Made by a program: the position numbers and the translations under genes. Under the pieces are notes generated by a model. The model made no database searches, had not been told where the DNA came from, and saw only the letters and a program-made list of their open reading frames with translations. A stretch of 64,000 nt of DNA from the NCBI GenBank assembly GCA_029247315.1, contig JAQWLM010000017.1:13273-77272 (forward strand), given 5' to 3'. This DNA is from AAA164-E04 sp014239995. Its GTDB lineage: Bacteria > Verrucomicrobiota > Verrucomicrobiia > Limisphaerales > AAA164-E04. Positions 53,532 through 62,293 of this stretch are shown here, piece after piece (positions within the stretch are counted from its first letter, which is position 1; each line of letters opens with the position of its first letter).

Positions 53532-54674
53532 ATGCAAAAGGCAACCAAGAGCATCCAAAAAGACTGCGTGTCCCCCTTGCTTCAGTGGTATCGAAGGGAG
53601 GCAAGGGATTTACCATGGCGACAAACCAAGGACCCCTATGCCATCTGGATCTCAGAAATCATGCTGCAACAAACCCAGGTGGCTACGGTCATTCCTTTCT
53701 GGGAACGTTGGATGAAGCAATTACCCGATATCTCCTCCTTGGCTGCCGCTCCGGAGGAAAAGGTCCTGAAGTTGTGGGAGGGACTGGGCTATTATCGCCG
53801 AGCTCGTCTACTGCACCAGGCTGCGACGGTCATCATGCGTGAGCATGCCGGCCATTTCCCTGAAGATGATGCGGCCATACTGCAATTACCTGGTATTGGC
53901 CCCTACACCGCCGGCGCAATGATCAGCATCGCGTTTGACAGACCGCGCGCCATCCTCGACGGCAACGTCATACGGGTTTTGACCCGCTATCATGCCGTCA
54001 TGGAAAATGCGAAGGAAGCTGGAACCCAGGCTCATCTATGGGATCTTGCAAGGGCATGGGTAGAGGCAGCAGACGCGCTTCGACCACGGCCCATGCAGGC
54101 CTGCAGTCACCTCAACCAGGCGATTATGGAACTTGGAGCCTGCATTTGTCTACCGGGAGATACTGCACATTGCCACGCATGCCCTTTGCAGCAGGGTTGT
54201 CGTGCGCGTCGATCGTCCATGGTGTCCGAGTTGCCCAAGCTTCCAAAAAGACGCGCCATGATACGGCAATACCGGAACACCTACGTGTTGTTCCATGCTG
54301 GCAGGGTATTGCTTCGTCGAAAGGAGACTCAAGAGGTGAACGCAGGGCTCTGGGAATTTTACAGCGAGGAGGCCTCTTCACCGCATGAAGACGGACCTTG
54401 CATATCACCATCGTGTCGCAAACTCAGGCTCAACGGGATCCGGAGCTTTGGGATGAAGCCCCTTGCAACCATCAAACACACCATCACCCACCACCGTATC
54501 ACACTTTCCTGTTTCTGGGGGCATGCAGAAGGACCCGGCAAAGGGCTCGACGAAACCCTGGCGTGGGTTGGCACGAACAGCATTGAAACGCTACCCATGC
54601 CAAGCGCACACCAGAAAATCCGTCGTCATGTGCTGGACCTGGAAAAAAGCGATGTTCAGGGCCATCCGATTTAA
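53532..54674 (+). CDS. mutY: A/G-specific adenine glycosylase MutY
   Basis: 380 aa. It removes adenine mispaired with 8-oxoguanine. Motifs: LPWRQTKDPYAIWISEIMLQQ (in pieces) with the catalytic Glu in SEIMLQQTQV, helix-hairpin-helix LPGIGPYTAGAM, the catalytic Asp in AILDGNVIRVLTR, and the Fe-S cluster cysteines in CLPGDTAHCHACPLQQGC, where the first spacing is 7 rather than the usual 6 residues. A C-terminal Nudix-like 8-oxoG recognition domain (~235-370) follows. Divergent from rnhC at very short distance; convergent with leuB. Confidence 0.94.
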   Translation: MQKATKSIQKDCVSPLLQWYRREARDLPWRQTKDPYAIWISEIMLQQTQVATVIPFWERWMKQLPDISSLAAAPEEKVLKLWEGLGYYRRARLLHQAATVIMREHAGHFPEDDAAILQLPGIGPYTAGAMISIAFDRPRAILDGNVIRVLTRYHAVMENAKEAGTQAHLWDLARAWVEAADALRPRPMQACSHLNQAIMELGACICLPGDTAHCHACPLQQGCRARRSSMVSELPKLPKRRAMIRQYRNTYVLFHAGRVLLRRKETQEVNAGLWEFYSEEASSPHEDGPCISPSCRKLRLNGIRSFGMKPLATIKHTITHHRITLSCFWGHAEGPGKGLDETLAWVGTNSIETLPMPSAHQKIRRHVLDLEKSDVQGHPI

Positions 54675-54784
54675 TTGGCTCATGGTGCTTGGGACACATC
54701 GGCATCCCGTGATATCAAGTTAAAAGGATTGAGGGCAGAAAAAGCCATGAACCCTTCCTACTGCAATCACGATGATTGCCTTGG

Positions 54785-55843
54785 TCATAGGCCTCCGGCA
54801 ACCAGATCCCCTACCTCGGTCGTAGAATACCCCATGCGTCCCGCGCCCAGGTCCTTGATGTTCTCACGCGTTACCGAGATAACAGTATCTTCAATGCACT
54901 TGGCTGCCTCAGATTCTCCAAGTGAATCAAGCATCATTTGCCCAGCACAGATGGCGGCGAGCGGGTTGATCACATTTTGGCCGGTGTATTTGGGGGCACT
55001 TCCTCCGATAGGCTCAAACATGCTCGTGCCTTCAGGATTGAGATTTCCCCCTGCAGCGATGCCCATACCACCCTGAACCATGGCTCCGAGGTCCGTAATG
55101 ATGTCTCCGAACATGTTGTCGGTCACGATGACATCAAACCATTCCGGGTTTTTGACAAACCACATGGTGGTCGCATCCACGTGGGCGTAATCACGTTGAA
55201 TATCAGAAAAATCTTTGTCACCAATTTCATGAAAAGCACGCTCCCAAAGGTCAAAGGCATAGGTCAGCACATTGGTTTTACCGCAGAGCGTCAGCTTGTT
55301 CTCCTTATTGCGACGGCGCGTGTATTCGAAGGCAAACCGCAGGCAACGTTCCACACCTCGGCGTGTGTTGACACTTTCCTGAATCGCAACCTCGTGCGGA
55401 GATCCCTTGAAAACCAAACCTCCGGAACCCGTGTATAATCCCTCATTATTTTCCCGCACCACGACGAAATCAACGTGCTCGGGCTTCTTATCCTTGAGCG
55501 GACAGAAACGCTCGTCGTAGAGTCTGACTGGACGCAGATTGATGTATTGCTCAAGTTCAAAACGTAACCGCAGCAAAATACCTTTTTCAAGGACACCCGG
55601 CTTGACGTCGGGGTGACCGATCGCGCCAAGTAAAATAGCTGGAAATTGCCGCAAGTCATCCGCAGCGCTGTCAGGCAGGGGCTCACCTGTGCGCAGGTAA
55701 CGATCCCCGCCAAAATCAAATTCCGTGTAGTTCAGTTTAAAACCGAATTTCAACGCTGCTGCATCCAACACCTTGATGGACTCTCTTACTACTTCCGGAC
55801 CGGTTCCATCACCACCAATGACTGCTATGTCGTAACTGTTCAT
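54785..55843 (-). CDS. leuB: 3-isopropylmalate dehydrogenase
   Basis: 352 aa, isocitrate/isopropylmalate dehydrogenase family. It begins YDIAVIGGDGTGPEVV; substrate and NAD regions are LRFELEQYINLRPVRLY, VVVRENNEGLYTG, the lysine region LCGKTNVLTYAFDLW, the metal-binding FDVIVTDNMFGDIITDLGAM (in pieces) and EPIGGSAPKYTGQNVINPLA (in pieces). This would be the third step of leucine synthesis. Tartrate/malate dehydrogenase paralogues share these motifs, and no other leu gene is adjacent, so substrate is likely but not certain. A small hairpin (ACCCG-caaa-CGGGT, 55867-55880) lies in its leader. Confidence 0.85.
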   Translation of the reverse strand: MNSYDIAVIGGDGTGPEVVRESIKVLDAAALKFGFKLNYTEFDFGGDRYLRTGEPLPDSAADDLRQFPAILLGAIGHPDVKPGVLEKGILLRLRFELEQYINLRPVRLYDERFCPLKDKKPEHVDFVVVRENNEGLYTGSGGLVFKGSPHEVAIQESVNTRRGVERCLRFAFEYTRRRNKENKLTLCGKTNVLTYAFDLWERAFHEIGDKDFSDIQRDYAHVDATTMWFVKNPEWFDVIVTDNMFGDIITDLGAMVQGGMGIAAGGNLNPEGTSMFEPIGGSAPKYTGQNVINPLAAICAGQMMLDSLGESEAAKCIEDTVISVTRENIKDLGAGRMGYSTTEVGDLVAGGL

Positions 55844-56078
55844 GTATTTTCTATTTCGAGATAAGGACCCGCAAACGGGTTCACGAGACAGGATCCGTCA
55901 GCTTGCAAAACGTAGTCGCCAATGGAAAAGGGCACCGCATGGCCGGATACAGAATACAGGAGGAAAGCCGCTTACCGGATACTAGCCATCAGCAAAAACG
56001 AGATACTGGAGACGAACACGCCTACTAATGGAAACACTCTAACAATCGGGAATCCGCTTGAAAAGTTTTTTCACAGAC

Positions 56079-56636
56079 TCATAGCCCGAGAGCTTTGCGT
56101 CCTTCAGGTGTGATCATGGACTGATGCCAAGGAGGATCCCAGACAATTTCCACGCTGGCATCTTCCACCCCAGAAATCATCAAAAGTTTACGCTGTGCGT
56201 CATCGGCAATCGAAGGTCCCATCCCACACCCCGGAGCAGTCAAGGTCATCTTTACCTCCACACGACGGCCAGCATCCATCATTTCAGAACGGAGATCGTA
56301 AATCAGGCCGAGGTCAACGATGTTCACCGGAATCTCCGGGTCGAAGCAGGATCGCAGAGCTTCCCAGAGGTACTTTTCATCGAAATCCGATGGGGCTGAC
56401 TGCTCGCTGTGTTTGGGTTCTGCCGGCGTTGCCGCCTCAGGGGATCTTCCAAGTGCATCCCCATCTTTTCCATGAATCTGGTAAAGCCCCTTGGCAGTCC
56501 TTACCGTGTAAGTACCACCCAGTTCCTGGGTAATGTAAACCTCCATGCCCGATGGCAGCATGGATACCTGCCCGGAAGGGATCTGCACAGCCTCACAGTC
56601 ACGTGCTAGTTGAATATCCTTAGATTCTAAACTCAT
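56079..56636 (-). CDS. sufT: SufT-like Fe-S cluster assembly protein (DUF59/MIP18)
   Basis: 185 aa. The N-terminal ~60 residues (SLESKDIQLARDCEAVQIPSG in pieces, YTVRTAKGLYQIHGKDGDALG in pieces) are the SufT-specific extension. After a variable linker comes the MIP18 domain: CFDPEIPVNIVDLGLIYDL, LTAPGCGMGPSIADDA with the conserved Cys, and EIVWDPPWHQSMITPEGRKAL (in pieces). SufT acts as an accessory factor in Fe-S cluster maturation. No suf operon is adjacent. The Mrp carrier, which also has a MIP18 domain, lies at 41-42 kb. Confidence 0.92.
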   Translation of the reverse strand: MSLESKDIQLARDCEAVQIPSGQVSMLPSGMEVYITQELGGTYTVRTAKGLYQIHGKDGDALGRSPEAATPAEPKHSEQSAPSDFDEKYLWEALRSCFDPEIPVNIVDLGLIYDLRSEMMDAGRRVEVKMTLTAPGCGMGPSIADDAQRKLLMISGVEDASVEIVWDPPWHQSMITPEGRKALGL

Positions 56637-57099
56637 GCTAAAAAAAATTAGTAAAAAACCTTACAACGTACATGCATGTGATACCATCCAAAAAACAGCT
56701 TTGTTTACCATGATGAACATGAGGGATTCACTTAACAATTTTCAAAAAAATCCGTCATCAAAATCTATCTTGCCCGTCAGGGATGAATGCCTCTAAGTCG
56801 ACTCCCGCATCAACATAGTATGATGCATCGAGACGCAACGAAGCGATTTCCCTGTCCAAGGACCATTGGACTGAGCTCAAGCTTTCATCAATTGTAATCC
56901 GAAGTATGCTCCGTGATCGTTCAAATCAATCACCAAGTATCCAAAGTGGGCCACCCGGGTTGTTGTTCATTTTTCTCCATGAATTCAATGACAAATCCCA
57001 TGGACATATCCATATGGGCAGTCTCATAATCCACGGCAACAGAAGATATCTGACCACTCAAACTGAATCCAAGACAACCCAAACGCACTATCTGAGCCC
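56637..57099. other. 463-nt intergenic region, no supported gene
   Basis: This stretch separates divergent sufT and the pyrophosphatase gene. It contains small symmetries only: ACATGCATGT near 56670 and a 6-bp hairpin GTCCAA/TTGGAC near 56855. A plus-strand frame 56906-57103 overlaps the next start but looks random. It likely holds both promoters. Confidence 0.5.
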
Positions 57100-58779
57100 G
57101 TGAGCGAAATACTTGTCATAGGACACCGAAATCCTGATACAGACAGCATTTGTGCGGCTATCGCCTACGCAGATTTTAAACAAAAGACCGGGGTAGCCAA
57201 CGCAGTGGCAGCTCGCTGTGGTGATATCAACGACCGTATTGATTTCGTGCTTAGAAAATTCCGCATGGCCCCTCCACGATTTGTCGCGGACGTGCGCCCT
57301 AAAGTGCGCGACGTCATGGAGCACCGTGTCATTCAGGTAGCACTGGAAACAAGTGCCTGTGAAGCATTTGAAATCATGGATCGGTATAATATCCGAACGC
57401 TCCCCATTCTGGACGACGAACGAACATGTCATGGCCTGGTCTCGGTATTCAAAATGAGTAAATTTTTTCTACCATCACACGCACGCCTTCAGGATACACG
57501 CCGAGTACTTACCAGTCTGAACCACCTCCAAAAGACCTTGGGAGCTCAGGGATACGAATTGCAAGCTCCTGATAAGGAGGAAGAACTTATTCTCATGATC
57601 GGATCCATGCGTATGGATTCGTTTGAAAAGAGGCTTGAGGAATATGATCCCAGAGAACTGCTGTTGGTTTGCGGCGATCGTGAAGATATCCAGCTCTACG
57701 CCGTCGAAAAGAAAATTCGCATCATGATCATCACCGGCGGACTCAAGGTCAGTGATGGCATCCGGGCCTTGGCCAAGGCCAATGGGGTATCGATCCTGGT
57801 GTCCGAGCACGATTCAGCCACGACAGCCATGCTCTGCAGATCTGCCGTTTCGGTAAAACACATCAGGACAGAGCATTTCCTTCACTTCAATGAAGATGAA
57901 CCCCTCAATGCCATTCGCAATGTCGCCATTTCCTCCCAGTTTCAGGCATTTCCTGTAGTAGACGCCTTTAAGCGGGTGGTGGGGATGCTTTCCAAAACCG
58001 ATTTCACCAAGCGAGTAAAGCGGAAATTGATACTGGTTGACCATAATGAAATCTCTCAAGCGGTCAAGGGAGCCGATCAAGTCGATATTCTGGAAATTAT
58101 CGACCACCATCGCATTGGAGCACTCACTACCCAACAACCCATTCTTTTTGTCAATCGTCCCGTTGGAAGTACCAGCACCATCATCGCCGAGATGTACCTT
58201 CATGCCAATCTCGAGATTCCAAAGCCTATCGCCGGCTTGCTGCTCTCAGGTATTATCTCAGATACCCTGAATCTGAGTTCCCCAACAAGTACCGAAACCG
58301 ACTCCAACATGCTACAACGTCTGGAAGCCATCACCCATATCAACGCAACAGAGTTTACAGATGCCCTCTTCAGTTCCGGTTCCGTCCTGACTCACAGGAC
58401 ACCTGAAACAGCCATCATCAACGACTGCAAGGAATACAGAGAACGGGGACGAGCCTTCAGCGTGGCACAGATTGAGGAAATAGGCTTTGAACAATTCTGG
58501 GAACAAAGAGACCTTTTATATGAAGCCCTGGAACAACATCGAGGAGAGCGCCAGTACTTCTTTGCAGCATTGTTTATCACTGATGTGGTTCGCCAGTCAT
58601 CCCTCCTGCTGGTATCGGGAAGCTCTCAGCTGAAAAGTGCCATTCAATACAATCAAATCGAGCCGGATGTATATGAACTTCCCGGGATTGTCTCCCGCAA
58701 GAAGCAACTGCTACCTTACCTGATCAAATGCCTCGAGAACGCGCTCGGAAAGGAAACTGATGGCCAAATGGACACCTGA
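57100..58779 (+). CDS. manganese-dependent inorganic pyrophosphatase with CBS and DRTGG domains
   Basis: 559 aa from GTG. Family II (DHH) pyrophosphatase split by a regulatory insert. The N-terminal catalytic piece has VIGHRNPDTDSICAAIAYAD with metal ligands; residues ~65-300 hold a CBS half (VMEHRVIQVALETSACEAFE, in pieces), a DRTGG domain (~150-240) and the second CBS (FHFNEDEPLNAIRN, FPVVDAFKRVVGMLSKTDF). Catalysis resumes with LVDHNEISQAV, EIIDHHRIG and ILFVNRPVGSTSTIIAEMY, and the C-terminal DHHA2 domain. In relatives the insert lets adenine nucleotides control activity. It hydrolyses PPi to two phosphates in the cytoplasm. Confidence 0.93.
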   Translation: MSEILVIGHRNPDTDSICAAIAYADFKQKTGVANAVAARCGDINDRIDFVLRKFRMAPPRFVADVRPKVRDVMEHRVIQVALETSACEAFEIMDRYNIRTLPILDDERTCHGLVSVFKMSKFFLPSHARLQDTRRVLTSLNHLQKTLGAQGYELQAPDKEEELILMIGSMRMDSFEKRLEEYDPRELLLVCGDREDIQLYAVEKKIRIMIITGGLKVSDGIRALAKANGVSILVSEHDSATTAMLCRSAVSVKHIRTEHFLHFNEDEPLNAIRNVAISSQFQAFPVVDAFKRVVGMLSKTDFTKRVKRKLILVDHNEISQAVKGADQVDILEIIDHHRIGALTTQQPILFVNRPVGSTSTIIAEMYLHANLEIPKPIAGLLLSGIISDTLNLSSPTSTETDSNMLQRLEAITHINATEFTDALFSSGSVLTHRTPETAIINDCKEYRERGRAFSVAQIEEIGFEQFWEQRDLLYEALEQHRGERQYFFAALFITDVVRQSSLLLVSGSSQLKSAIQYNQIEPDVYELPGIVSRKKQLLPYLIKCLENALGKETDGQMDT

Positions 58780-58795
58780 GGCAAAAACAACAGCT

Positions 58796-58815
58796 TGTGA
58801 ATAAGTTGTGAATAA
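58796..58815 (-). promoter_or_regulatory. two tandem DnaA-box matches
   Basis: TGTGAATAA occurs at 58796-58804 and again at 58807-58815, inside an 11-bp direct repeat. Its reverse complement, TTATTCACA, fits the DnaA-box consensus TTATNCACA exactly. The two are spaced by one helical turn and in the same orientation. No dnaA, dnaN, gidA or rpmH gene is nearby, so an origin cannot be claimed. Confidence 0.4.
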
Positions 58816-58835
58816 GTTTGACTGGCCCAAATACG

Positions 58836-58862
58836 CTCACATCCCTATGGTAAGGATGTGAG
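58836..58862. other. 9-bp hairpin after the pyrophosphatase gene
   Basis: CTCACATCC (58836-58844) and GGATGTGAG (58854-58862) are perfect complements around a 9 nt loop. It begins 57 nt after the pyrophosphatase stop. No T-run follows on the plus strand, so terminator function is doubtful. Its last two bases are shared with the larger stem that follows. Confidence 0.6.
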
Positions 58863-58974
58863 GCAAGCTGGTAGGTAGAAACCTCATTTGTATCCGGTGT
58901 GAAATAACTCTAAGGCGTAACTTTAGTCGTGCGAAGTAAACGACAAACCGGGGTTTCATCCTGCCAGCTCGCCT
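58861..58974. ncRNA. candidate structured RNA or hairpin element
   Basis: Bases 58861-58883 can pair with 58952-58974: 19 Watson-Crick pairs, one G-U and three mismatches in 23 positions. Directly inside, CCGGT (58894-58898) pairs with ACCGG (58947-58951), and GTCGT (58926-58930) pairs with ACGAC (58940-58944). The nested layout of three helices is what a structured RNA or a single-stranded DNA hairpin would show. It does not match tmRNA, RNase P, SRP RNA, common riboswitch cores or an attC site as far as I can read. Strand is undetermined. Confidence 0.4.
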
Positions 58975-59059
58975 GACCTTAACACTCCGCTTCAACAAGC
59001 GTTGCCCCCCAGTGCCATTCAATCCTCTCCTATGGATAAGGTCACGGCAGATAAATACA

Positions 59060-59128
59060 GCCGCACGAAGAGAGTTCTTTAATCTTCTGAAAAGTCAGAT
59101 GAGCCGTGCGGCAAGAGGCAAAGGCCGC
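59060..59128. other. inverted repeats beside the pseudopilin 3' end
   Basis: GCCGCACG (59060-59067) is complementary to CGTGCGGC (59105-59112), with GAAGA/TCTTC nested inside (59067-59071, 59083-59087). An alternative helix pairs GCGGC (59108-59112) with GCCGC (59124-59128), so the two structures compete for the same bases. It may be part of the 3' end of the pseudopilin transcript or continue the structured element before it. Confidence 0.4.
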
Positions 59129-59166
59129 AACCATTCTAACACTTCCATGGAGGCGATTCAGCACCC

Positions 59167-59955
59167 TCAATACTTGGCCCGAATCGGAGTTAAGTCCTTG
59201 GCACCCAATTCCTCACCAAGATCCTCCTGCCAAAAATAGGCATCCCGTGCTCCACCCGTGCTCCAGCTATGGATGAAAAGCATCTTATCGAAATTAATCC
59301 ATCGCGCAGAACCATCCATGAACAGTTCATTTCCACCTTCTGGAAGTCCCTGAGGATTTCGATGGGGCGGCATGTTTTTAAAAGCCTCGGCACGACCTCC
59401 ACCCCAATCCTGATCCACCTTCAGCACCGCATCAGCAGCCAAAACCCAACCAGGTCTTGATGTGGATGATTTCACCGGGCTGCGCGACTTGAATTTACCG
59501 AGAGGATTCGTCCAGTCCTCAATACCACCGAAGTATTGATAACCGATATTCCACTGTGGAAAAGAAGGTTCATAGGTCGGAAACGTCGGTCGATTGGGGC
59601 AGGTCCATATTTTGGACACAGCGCTGTTGGTATTGATGGCAAGGCCCACCGAGGCCGCCGCCTTACGCTCAGGGGGGTTCAGAGAAATCTGGACCTGCTT
59701 GAAACGCGCCTCCAGCAATCTGTCATCGTTGTCATCGGCATAGATTGTCATGGCAATCCCGAGCTGCCGCAAATTGTTCAGGCACTTGATCCGTTTACCC
59801 TTTTCTTTTGCCTTGGACAAAGCCGGCAACAACATGCCAGCAAGGATGGCGATGATGGCGATTACCACCAGCAACTCGATCAGGGTGAAAGCCCTGATCG
59901 CACGCGATGACCGAAACAAATGTATGGGAAAAATTTGATTTTTCATAGTGTGCAT
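59167..59955 (-). CDS. type II/IV pseudopilin-like protein (prepilin N-methylation motif)
   Basis: 262 aa. The prepilin peptidase site and helix are textbook: RAFTLIELLVVIAIIAILAG, cleaved before Phe with Glu at +5, then LLPALSKAKEKGKRIKCLNNL and RQLGIAMTIYADDNDDRL, the pattern seen in large families of Verrucomicrobia and Planctomycetes. The C-terminal region ends with NELFMDGSARWINFDKM, the 'H-x9-DG' type motif. Start is ATG 59955; ATG 59946 is equally good. It is solitary, with no secretion genes nearby, as is common for this family. Exact function is unknown. Confidence 0.93.
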   Translation of the reverse strand: MHTMKNQIFPIHLFRSSRAIRAFTLIELLVVIAIIAILAGMLLPALSKAKEKGKRIKCLNNLRQLGIAMTIYADDNDDRLLEARFKQVQISLNPPERKAAASVGLAINTNSAVSKIWTCPNRPTFPTYEPSFPQWNIGYQYFGGIEDWTNPLGKFKSRSPVKSSTSRPGWVLAADAVLKVDQDWGGGRAEAFKNMPPHRNPQGLPEGGNELFMDGSARWINFDKMLFIHSWSTGGARDAYFWQEDLGEELGAKDLTPIRAKY

Positions 59956-60093
59956 GCGAGAAAATCAAACGCTATAGCGAAGGTGATGGATGTCAAATCT
60001 TTTCCCCACACCCGGAGAAGCCCGCTTGGATCCATGAACACCGGGAGCTTCTGCATAACAACACCACGATATTTGCAGAGGCTCGGGTGCAGC

Positions 60094-61707
60094 TCAATCT
60101 GAGTGCGAAGAAGGGTATTCCAGCACTGCCCAAATGGGGCGATGATCTGACAAAGGCTTTCCATAGGCCCTCCAGGCAGCCTCATAGCGGGACATTTGCC
60201 TCTCTGTGTAGGGGTGATGGTGCGCACGGTATAGAATGCCCCCTTGTATCGCCCTTGCACCAGAGATTTCGGAATAGTGAATGTGGTCAATCACGCCCGA
60301 CTCAGTACCAGATTCAATGTGACGATGCGTACTCAGCCTTGCGGTGTTCAATTGCAGGTCACTCCACATCGAGCGCATACCCGATGCTTCTATCGAATGG
60401 AGTGCTGGATCACCCGGCACATTGTTCAAGTCCCCCAACAATACAACGTTTTGATGTTTGCTGACGGCTTCCCTCAGGACGGAACCAGCAATGAATGCGG
60501 CAGCGGAGCCAGTGGCAACCGAACGTCCTGGTATGTGCGTGGCATAGAGGCGCAGCTCAATCCCACGCACCCGTGTATCGCATCCAACCAGACTGGCTGG
60601 AGACCAACCCTCGGCAGTCACTTCAATCTCATGACCGTGTTCCAGAGCCGTCCGGCTGAGAATCGACTTGTATTTATCTTGATGATTGGCGGAGGAAACA
60701 GTTCCAACATAGGCGTACGGCATCCCAAGTACACGCCCCACCCTTTCGGTCCAGCCTTTACTTGGCACTTCACTGAATGCAATCAGGTCAAGATGATAGG
60801 GTTGAAACATTTCACCAACGACTTCCGGTTCCGTCCAGAGTCCAAAGAGCACGTTGTAAGCAGCCATTCGCAACGTGACGGCAACCGGCTTGGTTGCTGG
60901 AATCCCTTTACCCTGCACAAAAGTCACTTTGCCGCGTGTGTTGCTCTCAAAACACTGTCCACGCATCCATGTGGTTTCATTCAAGGCTGCAATACCGTAA
61001 CTGAAATCAACAGGAGATTGCCCCACGAGATTAAAATCCGTATTTACTTTCAAAAGCCCTGGATTACCAGGTGCACCATAGCATCCAAACCACCAATGAG
61101 CGTCAAAATAGGCTGCCGTCTGAATACCAAGACGCGTCTGGCCACTGAAAAGCACATGCCTCCTGAGAAATTGGAAGTTCGTATCATATTCAAAAACGTA
61201 ATTTTGCGGGTGGTTCCCGGGTAAGCCCCCCACGAGCACAAAGCTGCTGCCGTTGGAGGCGATGCCACCACAACCATGTATCAACTCTGGAACCCTGTGT
61301 CGCTTCAGAAGAGTCAGGGTTGCTGCGTCATAGATATAGACCCATGGATCAGCAGCCCCTGCTTCACGATTAAATGCCCCCAATTCAACTGCAACGAAAA
61401 GCTTACCTTCCTGGAACGTCAAGTCCCCGTGATGATCTGGGACGTCAATACGAATCTTCTGTTGACCCTTCAGATCCGTCTTGACCAACTGCACGGTATG
61501 GGACCAGTAAAGTGACTTCCCGTCCGAAACAACACCCTGCAAATGCCCCCCGTAGGTGCCTTCACATTCAATTTCGGTGGTTTCATGGAACACGTCTTGT
61601 GCAACGATTCGCAGAACGGAAACGCCAAAGGCGCTTATCGTGAATAACAGAAGAAATCGTGCTAGTGGATGAAGTGTCATTGCTTGAAGGGCTGCAAGGT
61701 GGAACAT
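60094..61707 (-). CDS. secreted protein: propeller-like N-terminus and EEP-family nuclease/phosphatase domain
   Basis: 537 aa with a signal peptide (MTLHPLARFLLLFTISAFG from the second Met, 61680). Residues ~45-285 contain repeated short beta motifs (LQGVVSDGKSLYWSH, GDLTFQEGKLFVAVEL, GGIASNGSSFVLVGGLPG, IQTAAYFDAHWWFGCYGAPG) suggesting a beta-propeller. Residues ~290-530 are an endonuclease/exonuclease/phosphatase domain: LRMAAYNVLFGL, DLIAFSEVP with the metal Glu, LYATHIPG, VVLLGDLNNVPGD, IDHIHYS and a final SDHRPIWAVLEY. All catalytic residues are present. Export makes an extracellular nuclease or phosphodiesterase plausible. Confidence 0.82.
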   Translation of the reverse strand: MFHLAALQAMTLHPLARFLLLFTISAFGVSVLRIVAQDVFHETTEIECEGTYGGHLQGVVSDGKSLYWSHTVQLVKTDLKGQQKIRIDVPDHHGDLTFQEGKLFVAVELGAFNREAGAADPWVYIYDAATLTLLKRHRVPELIHGCGGIASNGSSFVLVGGLPGNHPQNYVFEYDTNFQFLRRHVLFSGQTRLGIQTAAYFDAHWWFGCYGAPGNPGLLKVNTDFNLVGQSPVDFSYGIAALNETTWMRGQCFESNTRGKVTFVQGKGIPATKPVAVTLRMAAYNVLFGLWTEPEVVGEMFQPYHLDLIAFSEVPSKGWTERVGRVLGMPYAYVGTVSSANHQDKYKSILSRTALEHGHEIEVTAEGWSPASLVGCDTRVRGIELRLYATHIPGRSVATGSAAAFIAGSVLREAVSKHQNVVLLGDLNNVPGDPALHSIEASGMRSMWSDLQLNTARLSTHRHIESGTESGVIDHIHYSEISGARAIQGGILYRAHHHPYTERQMSRYEAAWRAYGKPLSDHRPIWAVLEYPSSHSD

Positions 61708-61813
61708 ACGGTCAGGGATTCAAGATGGCAAACGGATCCATGATTGGAGCAGACCACAAACAATGATCTTCTGTGTTGGAAGCAATTAAATTGGAAATGA
61801 AATCCCATGACAT

Positions 61814-62209
61814 TCACACCTCTTTATGAGCCACTACTTGAGCCAGCCTTGCCTTGCGAATCACCCGTAATTTGTGGGTACCTCTGCAGATAAGATCCTG
61901 CGCATCCCACGCACGCAATTCAAAAGAGAAGGTCATTTTATCGATGAAAATAACCTTCGCCTGGCATTTGACCCTTGCACCCACGGGCGTTGGAGAAACA
62001 TGCTCCACATTGACCACGACACCGACAGTACTTTCCTCAGGCTCGAGATGAGCCAGCATCGCATCACGCGCTGTATGCTCAAGAAACCATATCAACCAAG
62101 GGGTGGATAAGATGCGTGGCATCACATCATCCGAAAAATCGATGGCATGGTCACTAGTCACTGAAAACTCCAGCACCTTCGTGCTACCAACCCTTGGACG
62201 TGTCTTCAT
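61814..62209 (-). CDS. FlK-like hotdog thioesterase
   Basis: 131 aa single hotdog domain. It resembles the fluoroacetyl-CoA thioesterase (FlK) family: ILSTPWLIWFLEHTARDAM with the Glu, STVGVVVNVEHVSPTPVGARVK (in pieces) and IDKMTFSFELRAWDAQDLICRGTHKLRVI (in pieces). Members cleave short acyl-CoAs or act as detoxifying thioesterases; fluoroacetate specificity must not be assumed. No signal peptide, so cytoplasmic. It lies 84 nt downstream of the VOC-protein gene on the same strand. Confidence 0.85.
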   Translation of the reverse strand: MKTRPRVGSTKVLEFSVTSDHAIDFSDDVMPRILSTPWLIWFLEHTARDAMLAHLEPEESTVGVVVNVEHVSPTPVGARVKCQAKVIFIDKMTFSFELRAWDAQDLICRGTHKLRVIRKARLAQVVAHKEV

Positions 62210-62293
62210 CGTATCATAAACTCGGAATATCCAGTGAAAGCGCGCCTGTCAGTCAAAAGGAACAAATACTAGGTAGCATCCCTGTAGAGGGAA

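Larger units (their letters stand above)
58780..59166. other. convergent intergenic region rich in inverted repeats
   Basis: This 387 nt gap lies between the convergent pyrophosphatase and pseudopilin genes. It holds no supported gene but carries two DnaA-box matches, a 9-bp hairpin, a long imperfect 23-nt stem with inner helices, and an 8-bp stem near the pseudopilin end; each is listed separately. The density of symmetry is much higher than elsewhere in the window. Confidence 0.7.

Noticed and set aside
56906..57103. A 65-codon frame overlapping the pyrophosphatase start
   Set aside because: The translation looks random and it overlaps the real gene start in another frame.
58861..58974. 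Integron attC site as explanation for the large hairpin
   Set aside because: The conserved outer core sequences are not present at the stem ends and no integrase or cassette genes are nearby.
60802..60815. A third copy of the GTGAAA-N2-TTTCAC repeat (TTGAAACATTTCAC)
   Set aside because: One half-site is mismatched and it lies inside the EEP protein gene; probably chance.
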